Source: Imbricaverruca yamaguchii (Eukaryota; Arthropoda; Thecostraca; Neoverrucidae). From it: 64,000 bases of DNA. A program made the translations under genes and the position numbers. The DNA lies in assembly GCA_034440575.1 (NCBI GenBank), contig JAOTOL010001647.1, positions 990,001 through 1,054,000 on the forward strand, read 5' to 3'. Shown here piece by piece: positions 10,286 to 22,000 of this stretch. How positions within the stretch are numbered: the stretch's first letter is position 1; each line of letters begins with the position of its first letter. Below the pieces are notes generated by a model. It was not told the DNA's origin and did no database searches. It was given only the letters and a program-made list of their open reading frames with translations.

Positions 10286-12090
10286 ATGATGTTTAATGCT
10301 CAGAGTATCCGTTCCAGATTTGATGAGTTCAGGTGTTGTGTTGCTGAGGAGGAACCAGATTTTGTTTGCATTGCGGAGGCATCTGTCAGTGAAGGGTATT
10401 TTGGAGATAACTTACAGGACTATGAGATCCAGGGATACAATATGTTTTCGTGCAATAGGGGTCCAGCAATGAAAGGGGGTGGTGTAATGCTCTATATGAA
10501 TAGCTTATTCAGTTCTCAAAAAGTAGCAGGTGGGGATAAAAATGTGTCTGTGGAGTCCATTTGGCTTGATGTCACTGTGGGAAAAGGCAACAGCAATACT
10601 CTGAGGATAGGAGCTTTCTACCGATCAGGAACCCTGCCACATTCTCAGCAACTGGAGCTTGACAAGGTGATTTGTGAGGAAATCAGTAGAAACTTTAAGA
10701 GGAAGTGCCTTATTCTTGGTGACTTTAATCTAAAAGGTTATGAAAATGCTGGTGTTGGCTCCCATCATGCAAAATGTTTAGGAAATGCCTCGAAGAGGAC
10801 CTGTTCTTGCACCAGTTTGTATCGGAACCTACCGGGCATGGTTCTTTCTTGGACCTTGTATTCTCGGATTTAAGTGACTTGGTTCAAGACTTGACTGTTA
10901 GAGGAACTCTGGGAAGAAGTGGCCATAACATAGTTAGATTCAAGGCACATGTAGGGGAAATTATTAAGGATAATTTGGTAAAGGTTCCAAATTTCAACAG
11001 AGCAGACTTTGACTGCATGAGAGCGGCTTTAAGTGCCATCAGATGGGAAGAAGAATTCTCCAATTTAAATGCCTGTGAAATGTGGGAAAAGTTCAAATCT
11101 TACTTGAAGGAAATTCAGATTAGACATGTCACCGAAAAGCAAAAAATACCAAATACCATCACGTCCCCCATCAGCAACGCGCACGCAGCCGAACACGGCT
11201 GCGACGTCAAGCGCCCGCATCACTGTGACGTCATCAAAGTCTCGACCTTGGACGCCCCCGCCAGTCGCCACCCCTCCCAGCGAGAAACCAGACGAGGGGA
11301 GCGTCGCCGTCGCCGTGACAACGCCCACCAAGACACACGCCGGGGCAGGCGCGGCGCCAAGGGTGGCAGATCGCTTTCCTATCACTTCTTCAAACCAATC
11401 GTTTATAGCTAGTGTTGCAAGCACGTGTGTGTAGTGGAGAGTGATATGGGTATTGTATTGTGCTGGTGTACGAATGTTTGTTGTGCATCTGCTCCCACTA
11501 CTGACCACAAATCTATCCTTCTTTGTAAATATATGTGACCCAGACTGTCCGTAATAGCCACTGCACGTGGAGGGCATGTATTGTTAAATAAATAAATAAA
11601 TAAATAAATAAAGACGCAAAAGAAGGGTAGGAAAGCCAGCATGGCTTACACCAGACTTGATAAAAGCAATTAAGGCTAAGAAAACTGCATTTAGAGTCTT
11701 TAAAGAAGCCTCAGATGTCGTTAATCCAAAGGCGTATCGAAAAGCTAGAGACACTGTGAAGCAAAAAACCAGAGCAGCAAAGCGAGCAAAAGAACTGGAT
11801 TTAGCTAGAAACTGTAATTGGGACAGTAAAAAGTTCTTTAGTTTCTACAAGCTGAGTAAAGTTTCTAGCACAATTGGTCCACTGGAAGTAAACGGGACTA
11901 CATTGGGTGAGGATAGTGAGATGGTTGAGGAGCTGAGCAAGCAGTTTAAATCAGTGTTTGCATTGGAAGCTATGACCAATCTGCCGACCGTACACCATAG
12001 TTCAGTGACATGGGATCTGACAAATGATGTTGATTTCATTGATAGTGATGTTGTTTACAATCATATCAGGAAAATATTCAGGAAAATTTC
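10286..12090 (+). pseudogene. LINE ORF2 remnant: endonuclease plus pre-RT linker
   Basis: Begins MMFNAQSIRSRFDEF, with DFVCIAEAS (catalytic Glu position) and LILGDFNL. A frameshift near 10780 shifts to FLHQFVSEPTGHGSFLDLVF. The terminal motif reads SGHNIVRF where active enzymes have SDH, so the catalytic Asp is lost. After the insertion the linker resumes (AWLTPDLIKAIKAKK; FFSFYKLSKVSS) and ends at the deletion. Confidence 0.78.
11140..11617 (+). mobile_element. SINE-like insertion inside the LINE, (AAAT)n tail
   Basis: The LINE reading frame breaks at about 11140 and resumes at about 11618. The insert ends in GCCACTGCACGTGGAGGGCA and then AAATAAATAAATAAATAAAT. The same end occurs at 52562-52618. 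A short GCAAAA is found on both sides, a possible target duplication. Confidence 0.55.
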
Positions 12091-12335
12091 TTCACCAACA
12101 GGGTAGTGGAACACTGGAACCAGCTGCCAGAAAACATTGTCAGTAGCAGCACATTGAACATCTTTAAAAACAGCATAGACAATCATTATAAGAATAGAGG
12201 GCTTGCTTTTCAGTATTACAGGGAGGGTTGATTGACAGATTTGGTGGGCAACTGGTTCAGTGTACAGAGTGCAACCAAGAAGGGCCCTTGTGGCTCATAG
12301 TTGCACTAATCTTTTATGTCTTTATGTCTTTATGC

Positions 12336-14827
12336 AAACATGGTCCTGTCTTTGATATTAGCCGCGAAAAATGTTATTTTATCTCCAGGAAGTCTTCTAC
12401 TCCATTTGTCCAAAAGAGGAATCGAGTCTGACAATGACTGCGATCTCCTTGATGTTTGGTCATGATCATGGGAGCATTAAACACGGAGCATGACCGTGAA
12501 AAGTGCGAAAATAGTTTTTTGATGACAGAAGCAAATCACATCTTTCTCAAACTTGGAATGCAATACAGTTTTCCTCTCATAATCCAGGATTCAGATTAAA
12601 AGAAAAGTCCTCAAAATCCTCTGCTCTATGCCAACCTGTAATGTCACATACTTTTCCTCTCCAATTCCAGAATTCCAAGACATAAACCCAACCTTGGTCA
12701 TACCTGACTGAAGTGACACTTTTCTCGTTTCTCAGTCTAACATATTATTTCAGCAATTTTCCCACACTGCGGACTTCTGTAATCCTCATCATGACAACAA
12801 ATGTTTTCGTTCTTCGAATATGAGCCTTTATTTTAATAATTTCACCTGGTCACTTCCACGAGTTTCATTTATTTGTGTCAGGGCCCATGTTTTGCCATAA
12901 GCAGAACTTGCTGCATTGACCAAAAGGTTTAAAAAATAAATGACTTGAGACTAATGCAAAATATGACCTATGACACTCTGCTCTTGATATTGGTGCTATA
13001 TTTACTTCCTTATTGTACAAGGGAATTCAATTTGTATTGGTGAATTTCATTTTCAATGAGTCATTCGATTTGGAGAACAGCATATTGTAATGCCATGTGT
13101 ATTCGCATGATGAGGATGATATGACCATTGATTCCCCTCAGAAATGCTTCTTTTTAGTTAGAAAGCAAAATAACATACTATTATTGTTTACTATCTAAAA
13201 TAGTCTGGCCTGGTTTACCATACCTCCTTTTAAATTGTTTCTTCAATATAGGCACACTTTGTGTGTTCAATGATAAAAATGTTAAAATATCTAACCTGGT
13301 CTGATCTTTTTTTTATAAATATTTTTGTCTGACATTCAGCATATTTTCACAATAAAAGCTAGCTTAACCTGTGGTTTTGCATTCCTAAGTAAAATGGGTG
13401 CACAACATATTGTGAGTACATTAAACCACAATAATACGCACCATAGATGGATATTGATGGATACGCACTATAGAAGCAAGATTAGCTCATAGTGTGTGTT
13501 GTAATTTGACATATTAATTTATAATTGAAGATAGTATATAATTGAACAAATTGGAGATCATATATGGACTAAAGCGTTCTTCTTTGTTCCATTTCGGCGG
13601 CATGGTCGATATTTCGCGCTCACACACATGCATACGGGTCTTAACGTGAACTATCAACATGTGACAGCCTAGTGGTGTTCGTTATTCTGTAGGTGACAGG
13701 CTGGACACTTTTTTCACCTCTGGGTTTACCATCCCCATTGGGCCCGCCAGACTGCTCCATCGGGCGGCTCGGCGCCCGAAGGATTGGGTTCTCGAAGAAA
13801 GGACGTCACGTACGTGAATAAAGCATGGAAACGATTCTGTACACAATGACAAACAGTAGTTTTCAGGATGTGTAGGGAGTAACAGGCAAAGTGACATCAA
13901 TCGCATGACAGCCATTTGCATTCATGACAACATTCCAGTTGACCAAGTTTGGTTCCATTAACCTGTCATGAATTTGGCCTGATTTGACCTCGATTGCCTA
14001 ACATGACCTTGAAACTATATAGCATAACAATATACACCAAACAAGTCGCTAGCCTGGCCAAGAACACTCCCTTTTGCCAATATACGGGATGCGCAACCGC
14101 GTCGGCTTTTGCGGTCTGGCACTACGTTTTTTTTACCTTAACGGCCCCGAACTCGAAATATTTTCCGCCGATTTCCGTTTATCTTGCTTTAAACGACACG
14201 CCAGCCATTTATAAGCAGGTACGCAAAAAATGGACTGTATCGACCGGCAAAATCTAGAGTGATGTACGAAAAACCGGGGGGGGGGTGGACTGACTTCGCC
14301 CCCCCCCTCACCATGCAGGGCGAGTGCTATACTAAGATATTAACCAGCCCTCTTGTCAACAGTTTTGGCGGACATCAGCGACATCAATGCATCCTGAAAT
14401 TCAATAGATGTTCGAGTTGTTCACTTCTTATATGTTGAAATACTGTGCAGATAATATTTTCTGATAGTAAAAAACAATAAGTATTACTAAAAATATGATA
14501 TATTTTTGGATAAACCTCATTGTATTTTGCTCTACGTTACTTACATTCTTGATGATGATTGCACTTGGAGAGCTTACTCGGCGCTATTAAGACCAATGTG
14601 CACTTGTGCTTGGGGTTTTAAAACCTGCAGTTGCTATTGATATTTTGACGGGTTCGCATCTATCTTATTGATGTTGGGTGGCGAGCGTCCGGTTCTAAGC
14701 CCAAATACTAAATAAATATAACTTGTGGAAAGCAGTCAGTGGGGTAGCCGGCACGGTTTATGAGTCAGAGGACTGCGACCAAAGTGTGACTGCCTGTAGT
14801 CGGCCTTCAAAGGATTAAAAAAGTATC
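12336..14827. other. AT-rich intergenic DNA
   Basis: No gene recognised. C and G homopolymers occur around 14270-14310. It may include the PSMB3 promoter just left of 14828. Confidence 0.5.
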
Positions 14828-14830
14828 ATG
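14828..14830 (+). CDS. PSMB3: Candidate PSMB3 start exon (ATG alone)
   Basis: PSMB3 proteins begin Met-Ser-Ile, and the next exon starts exactly at Ser-Ile in phase 0, so the Met must come from an upstream exon ending in ATG. At 14828 ATG is followed at once by a perfect donor GTAAGT and preceded by non-repetitive, GC-richer sequence that would suit a 5' UTR. The intron would be 4.1 kb. This is inference; other ATG|GT sites cannot be excluded. Confidence 0.45.
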
Positions 14831-15047
14831 GTAAGTTGCTAACATTTGTTATATTTTTATTTCGTGTGAAGCCTGTTGCCAGATGGCTGCATTTTATTTG
14901 AGAGTTACATGTATAATAATTGTTGGAAAATGGAAGTTGGAAAACCATCTTTTTTCCAATTGTGGGTGGGGAACTCCTTTTTCTTCAAAAGCAACTGAAA
15001 TGCATGCATCATGTGAGATGACATGAAGCCAGACTGCAGAGTATGGC

Positions 15048-15113
15048 TGATTGATTGATTATTTGGGCTTAGGGGTGCACCTCAACTGCTATTGGTTATG
15101 TAGCACCTATAAC
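15048..15113 (-). repeat. Short SINE-like element, (AATC)n tail
   Basis: On + it reads GATTGATTATTTGGGCTTAG then GGGTGCACCTCAACTGC, ending near GTAGCACCTAT. It is the same core as at 766-806, reversed. Confidence 0.65.
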
Positions 15114-15949
15114 TCGTTTTTTTCACATTACACTATGCAGCATGAGTATTTTTGGAAGGGATAATTGCATTCAACTGAGCAGTCAAGATGTATCAATATA
15201 TTGGACTAGTCTGGATGATCTCCAAATGGTCACCTAAGACATGACAGTACAATTTGTGGAGATTGGAACCAAAGTGACATCTTCATTCTACCATGAAGTT
15301 GGGGAATGGAGACAGTATGTGCCAAACTGTCATCAATGAGGTGCATCAGAAACAGTGTGGTTTTGCTTCCCCTCTCAATAGGTAGCAGTGTGTTGTACAT
15401 ATGTGCCCTATTTGCAGGTGTACTGGAATAAGCTCTTCTCTCCTATCTTTTGTTAGCAATGATGTCTATGGTGCCAGAACTGGCTTGATAAATGCCATAC
15501 TGCAGAGTATGGCAAATGTCTTGAGGAATATTACCCACATAAAAATCCTTACCAAAATACACAGAGCAATTATTCATTTCAGGGAGCACACATGCATGTA
15601 TGCAAATCTCACACCTGATTGGTTTCCCCAAATTCTTGAGCAACACTTATATTTGGTTGATCTGTGGCTGGTCTAGGAGGAGTCTATCTGCAGCCATACC
15701 AGTCACCTAGATTAACGAAAGATATAGTTATCAGATAGACAGGGCAAGTCACAGGAACTGGATAGTGAGCCTTAAGCAGAATTTGTGTGCTTAGAGTAGC
15801 CACTACATCTGCTTGTATGTTGTTCTCAGTCTATTTTTGTGAGTTAAGAAAAAAAATATAGAGAAGTAAAGGTACTCTTCAAGTTTTGCTAGTATATTAT
15901 CATGGTTAATATATTCAGTTGTGAGCAATCAGAGTGAGAGGTTTGGAAT

Positions 15950-17830
15950 GCTATGTGACCAAGCAGTTGAATGTGTGGTAAGTGAAACCCAATGTTCTTC
16001 TATTTGGTATATTCATGCCATGTGCAGATGTTTGAGTGCAGTGCAGCTTTAAATGCACCCAGATCTTTTAAGGTTACTACATCATCAGGCAATGAATTTC
16101 AAGTGGCACAGCATCTGAGGCTATAAATATTTTCCTATAGTCTACTCATACAAGCCTGTGAGCTAATTTCAGTGAGTTTCCACTTGTGTTCACCAATGGT
16201 GCCTGTACAAATGTGTCATGGATCTTAATGTCAGAATGACCATGAACAATCTTCCAACATTTGATAATGTCTGCTTGAACCAGTCAACCTTTCACTTACA
16301 GTACAAGTCTAGTTTGTGTAATCTGGCACCATAATCCAAACCTTCCATCCCCTCTGTTTCACGAACACCTTCTCTGTACTGGTTCTAGTTGCCTTAAATC
16401 ACCAATGTAACCTATATTCCAAATGCATGACAAAAACTCAAAAAGAGGCTTGACATGAGTAATGTATAGGTACTGACATGAGTAATGCATAGTAATGTAT
16501 AAGTAATGTACAGTAATGCATCAGGAGAATGCCATGAAGTAGAACTTAGTAAGTTGCTGGCCATACTTCTAACTTTTTGTATTATATCAGCAATGTGTTG
16601 GTGGAAACACATTGCTGAATAATGCCTTGAATCTTGCTTTGAATCCTTTTTACAAATTGGAATAACTTGTGATGTTTTCCAACTGTCAGGAAGATGTATG
16701 TTGTACATATCAGCTTCAGTAATAGCAATGCTTGGCAGCAATGTTTTGGCAGGTGTGGTGTGGGGCTGGGTTTGCTAGTCTATTTGAGCAGTGCACTGGG
16801 GAAAATGTTCCTGCAAATATCTCAGCCATTTCCTGGCAGTCACTTGTGAGTCCATCAGTTGGTCCCCTCCCCCCCAAAAAAAAATGGCCCCTGGAATGTT
16901 CTGCCAATTTTCTTGTGTGGTATGTAAGAATCAAATCCTTGGAAGATAGTTTGTGAATTAATGACAATTCATACTTGAGCTGGGAGTGAATACTAAAGTG
17001 TCTATACTGTCTATTTAAATCTTGGAATGATCTCAGTAAAAGACCTGCCTGTGTAGACTGTCCCCAAAATTGGTTTCTGTCCTGTTTGTGCTTTATCCAT
17101 GCACTCTTTCACCTGCTTAAAAGACTTTGAGGTCTGGTTGGCCATGGAGGATGCACCTTTGGCACAACTCTGGCTATGCATAAGCATGTAACAGCTGATA
17201 GCACTTCTAGGAACATTTTGTACAAACAACTAGTGTCTAAATACTGAAACTCAAGGCTCCAGTCATATTCAGACAAATGTTCCTTAATAGCTATGTAATT
17301 TCCTCTGTACCGATTCCTTTTCAGTATGATATTGCTAGATATGGTAGATATTCTTGCCTGGAAATAATAGTCAATGAGGACAGGACAGTGCTGGCATTTG
17401 GGAAGGGGGGCAAAATCTCTACCAGTCCAACCCTATCTACTTCAGATGTTAAAATTTAGTCCAGTCCATAATTTATCAAGGTGAATCCATTGAGTGAGGC
17501 CAAGCATATGGAAGCAGTCAACAAAAGAGTTACCTGTGGGAGTAATACAGTGTCAGCAACACCATCTGGCCAGTGCACCAATTATAAATTGTAATCTCCT
17601 ATAATAATTATATCTTATAGAAGAGCTAGGAAGGAACTGTTGAGCAACAACCAAGTTTTGTTAACTGCCAGTATGTTGATTTTTCTCTCTGAGAGAAAGG
17701 CAGACATCTGCAGAACTTTGTTTTGTATGTAATTAAGATTCACTAAGGATAGCAATGTCGGGAGAAACACAACCCTTGTCTGTTGGTAGGGAGCCCTACA
17801 TGTTATTTTAAAGGTCCCCATGTTACCATG
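15950..17830 (-). mobile_element. Decayed LINE (CR1/jockey-type) remnant
   Basis: On -, in 5'-to-3' order: an endonuclease start (NLNYIQNKVLQMSAFLSERK; ILAVNKTWLL), a pre-RT linker, an RT start (LPDSWKTSQVIPICKKDSKQ), and near 16180-16400 the 3' coding end, all broken by stops and shifts. Much older than the copy at 9606. Confidence 0.6.
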
Positions 17831-18787
17831 CCTGCATCTGTAAAACTACTGCTGTTGAGTGTATGTTAGCTCCTTATGAATGTAAAGGGACTTAAAATCA
17901 TGTTTTCCCATCCCTCAAGCCTTTTCTAGAAGCAATTTTCGTGTATCACCATCAGCTATCTTAGCCCTATAAATATTATTTTCCTGACTAATGCAGACAA
18001 TATCTGTCAGGACAACCTCAGTGCCCATGATACTCTGTGCAGCTGCCTGCACTTTGTGCTGAACTTCAGGGAGGGATCTAGCTCAAGAGCCACATACAAT
18101 TATAGAGTCCTTTCAATTATAGACTCCTCCATCTCTCTCAACACTGCACATATTTCGACTCTGAGCTTAATTGTTTGGCCCTGAGGAGCATTTTAAGGGG
18201 ATAAAGAAAGTGTACCTTTGCTAGATGTAGTTGTTTGCAACATGACTAGCATGTTTTTATTGTTCAACCTAGGGTTGGCAGAAAGATGGCTGAGATTAGG
18301 TTTAGCCACACCAGTAAGTGAAACTGGTCTGAGCAAGCTAAGAATGGTTATGGCTGGGAAGACTGAAAATATTTATCATGGATTAAGGTGTGTCAAGGAA
18401 TGTGCACTGTGCAGGCCATGAGAAACTAAGGGAAGTGCAGCCAAGCTTTATGTTGAAAATGGGGCAATGTTTTCAGATATTTGGGATGAGCTTTGGCAGA
18501 AAAGTTGATGATTGCATCAGATGAGCTTAACCTCAGCCAGAGGGGATGTAACTACTAAATAATAAACATGAGGTGGTCCTGCACTTAGCTCTGCTTAGCT
18601 CAGGGAGGTTAGACAGGTCAGGGAGAGGGAAGCTGATTAAGTAGTGCACTGCTGAGAATACAAAGTTGAGCATATCACGTTTTTTAATCTGAGATGTCAA
18701 GCATCAGAAAAAAAACTGGCAAACTGTATGCATGTATGCTGTCTGAAAAGCTAAGTTACATTGCTGAGGCTTTATTTATTTATTTTG
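17831..18787. other. Non-coding, nothing recognised
   Basis: AT-rich sequence with no convincing coding frame on either strand. Confidence 0.45.
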
Positions 18788-18832
18788 CTGCATGACCGAC
18801 GCAGTCGATGCGCCCTTAATCTCAAATGAACT
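18788..18832 (+). repeat. Short SINE-like element
   Basis: GACCGACGCAGTCGATGCGC followed by CCTTAATCTCAAATGAAC. The tail is degenerate. A TTTATTTATTTATTTT tract precedes it. Confidence 0.6.
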
Positions 18833-18939
18833 CATTTTGTCTTGTTCGTTTCCTTATTTTGTCTTGTTTTCATCTTAAGATTCAATGCACCACCATATGA
18901 TTACTGCCAATTTCACACGCACGATCTCTTCGTCTGCAG

Positions 18940-19056
18940 AGCATCCTCGAGTACAATGGAGGAGCTGTCATTGCCATGAAGGGCAAGGACTGCGTGGCGA
19001 TCGCCAGTGATTTGCGCTATGGCATCCGCCTGCACACCCACGGAACCAACTTTCCG
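18940..19056 (+). CDS. PSMB3: PSMB3 exon (SILEYNGG...)
   Basis: Acceptor CGTCTGCAG|AGC, donor TTTCCG|GTGAGT, 39 codons in phase 0: the beta-strand with [20 protein letters not shown]. Confidence 0.95.
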
Positions 19057-22000
19057 GTGAGTTGCGCACGCGCCGATCCGTATTCTTCGTGAACGACGCT
19101 CTCTGATGTGTGGCACATGCCTAGCGCATCAGCTTCTTGGTGAGAGAGGCACATGAGGACTTTCACCCTCTTGATGGGAGAGATATCTGAGGAGTTACAC
19201 CCTTCCACTGAGAGATGCATGTGGGGAGTCCCAAATTAATTTCAGCTCTGCTCGTGGTGTTTAACCTGACACAAGAAGCAAATTCCTTCCTACAACCAAC
19301 ACGCCATCACGTAAGATTCGGTGTTCAGATGTTTACAAGCGGTATGTTTCTTTCGTCATGTAGGATGTCGCGAGCGGACCTATCATTGATGCCCGTTAAT
19401 ATCTTCCTTGAGTTGATATTTAAGTTTTTTTTAATCCCCAGCGTGATGTCTGTTGTGATACGACTCAGCTGATTCACAAACAGATAGCACATCCATTGCG
19501 TCTTCCACTTAAGCACAGTAACGCAGTGGATGTGCCTTCTATTTGTGAGTCAGCCGAGTCGTATCACCTGTGCGTGCCCGGCCGACTATTGAGCGCGTGT
19601 CTGTGTTCGTGCGACAGAAAGTGTTCGAGATGGGTCCGCGGCTGTATCTGGGCCTGCCCGGTCTGCTGACCGACACACAGACCGTGCACGAGCGGCTCCA
19701 GTTCCGACTGAACCTGTACGAGCTGCGCGAAAACCGGCGCGTCACGCCCAAAACGTTCGCCTCGATCGTCTCAAACTTCCTGTATGAACGCAGGTGAGTG
19801 CCGACGTGCGGAGACTGTCGACTGTCGGGTGAAACACCGGTTGTCCACGTTTCCTACCGCCATCTGTGGATGCTCCGATGTTTTCAATGATAGTCAACTC
19901 CATTCTCTGGCATAATAATTGCATTTTGCTGTGGCTATGAGCACTTGAATGTTGTAGGGCAATGCTGACGCATGTCGATATACATTGATGCTGACGTGCT
20001 GACATTTACCATGGAGTGTGTCAGATGGAGCCACTTGATTAGTAAGAAGGCGGAACGCTTCCTGCCTGACGACAGGAGAGCACGATCTTGATGCTCGATA
20101 ACGAAGGTAGAGGGCAGGAATATTTCTGAAGAGCCAACGATGCTGAGTAAGGATTATGAATGAATTGTGTGACATCGCTTGCATTTAAATATTGAGTGTA
20201 TTAACACAGTGATCATTGGACGCTACCTGACCTCTGCAGTCGATGCGCCCCTAAGCTCCAATAACCAACCAGCCAACAAGATGATCATTGCTGTGGATGG
20301 GGGCAATCATTGCACTGGCACATGCATGGCACATGTTCTGATCTTCTGACCTAGCTCCCTGAATGTGCAGACATTGTTTACGCTCTGACGTCTTCGACTG
20401 TCCGTATTGCTATCCGTCTGCATAGTCCACCATCTTGTTCCTTTATGTTCCTTGCTCGCTGTCCTCTTCTGATGACATACGTATCCTGGCGAACCATTTG
20501 TTTTCTTCTGCCCCTATCGTCCTACTGGACTTACCCTGGACTATTCCTGCTGTTCGTTTCCTGTTGATGTGCAGATTGCATGGTGTTTAGGGCGCAGTCT
20601 CTGTGTTTCGTCTCCGGAGACGTCTCCTTTGTGCTCCCAAGAAAATCTTCTAGTGTCTCTGCCACCTGTAAGGTTATCTACTTAACATGAGATATCTTAT
20701 CCCCTCGATATCTGGAATAATATATTTTGTCACTTTGACATTAGTTCGTTATTCGGGTACGTTCACTACTAATGCCATTTTGCGTCCTGGTCCACCTGTA
20801 TGGAATTATCACACTGCCTGTACCCATGAGACGAAGGAGCAGAGAGTATAAATTGTATGAATGCCTATATCTGAAAGGAAGGTGAATACACGTCCAGATA
20901 GTACAATGCTCGAATTATAACTGAACATGTCCCGGGCTGTTCCAACCGCGTTCGTCCAAAATTTCGTCGGCGTTCGCAACCGGAATTGGAACATGAGAGC
21001 GTTGCATGACGCACCGTCAGAGGTACGTGGCATTTGTTGTACTTAGTCCCCTGCTACCACTCAGTCAGCGGTTTGATGGTGTTTTCGATGCGCGCACGGT
21101 ACAGTGATGCCCTCTCGCGTTATTACCTCGCGAGCAGGAAGACCACGGGGCGAGGTGGGGTTTAACTGCTCTAAGTGTGCTTTAGCGAGGGCATCCAGCT
21201 AGCTGGCCAGGTCTCGTACATGCATACTGCAATCACTGGGAAGACAGAAGTCCCTGGCGCATAGCGCAAGTGGCCGTGTGTACCGATCTGATCAGGCGGT
21301 TCGGAATCCAGCACAAAACTGCTATCTTCCTCACCTGGTGTGGTGGTTAGCTTGGTTAAGACGTCACGTACAAGGGGTTGGCGAGGTCGTGTTCTGTCAA
21401 AGCCAAAGGCCGGCCAGGGCCAGCTAAAACTACATGTATTCCGTCACAGCTGTGTTCCGAGTGTGTTCCGTGTTCCGTCATAACTTCGATATAGCAGGGC
21501 CTATCTAATTGCGGCAAGTTCCTGCGAAAGCACAAGCGTCTGGGGGCAGCGGGAATGCTCGCGTTACAGAGCCACTGATCACTGATGTGTGCGGAGGCAG
21601 AGAGAATGCTCGCGTTACGCGTTAAATAGCCACCAATATGGGTGGTTCTCATGCCCGCCTCTGTCTGAGTCCGTGTAAGCAACGACATAAGCCTGGCAAT
21701 TACGAAATTGATTTTTTTTTTGTACGGTGGAAGGGAAGGGAAGACGGTGATGTCAAAAAAAGTAAATTGATGCAAAATGTCGAAATGTATATGGATATTG
21801 CTTATTGGTGAGTTACTTTTTATGATGGCCGTTAAATGATCAAACCTGGTCGGCGCGCCCTAAAACCTAAATAACCAATCGACCAACGAGTGACTTCCTG
21901 TGACCTTTGTTAACTTTTGGATGATGATGATGTGCACCTGCTGCCTTTACCAGTAGGCGGCGCTGCTTCCAGAAGCCACAAGCGCTTTTAAACACGCATA

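Larger units (their letters stand above)
9606..12335 (+). mobile_element. CR1-like LINE, internally deleted copy
   Basis: Holds the end of an SGNH-hydrolase ORF1, the apurinic-type endonuclease of ORF2, the linker before the reverse transcriptase, and the conserved 3' coding end (RVVEHWNQLPENIVSSSTLN). The whole reverse transcriptase is missing: at about 12087 the linker joins directly to the 3' end. The 3' terminus carries TCTTTATG octamer repeats (about 12316-12335), as CR1-clade elements do. A SINE-like insertion interrupts it at about 11140-11617. Dead copy. Confidence 0.8.
14831..18939. other. Probable first intron of PSMB3
   Basis: Contains a short SINE (15048-15113), a decayed LINE on - (about 15950-17830) and another SINE (18788-18832). 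No other coding sequence recognised. Confidence 0.4.
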
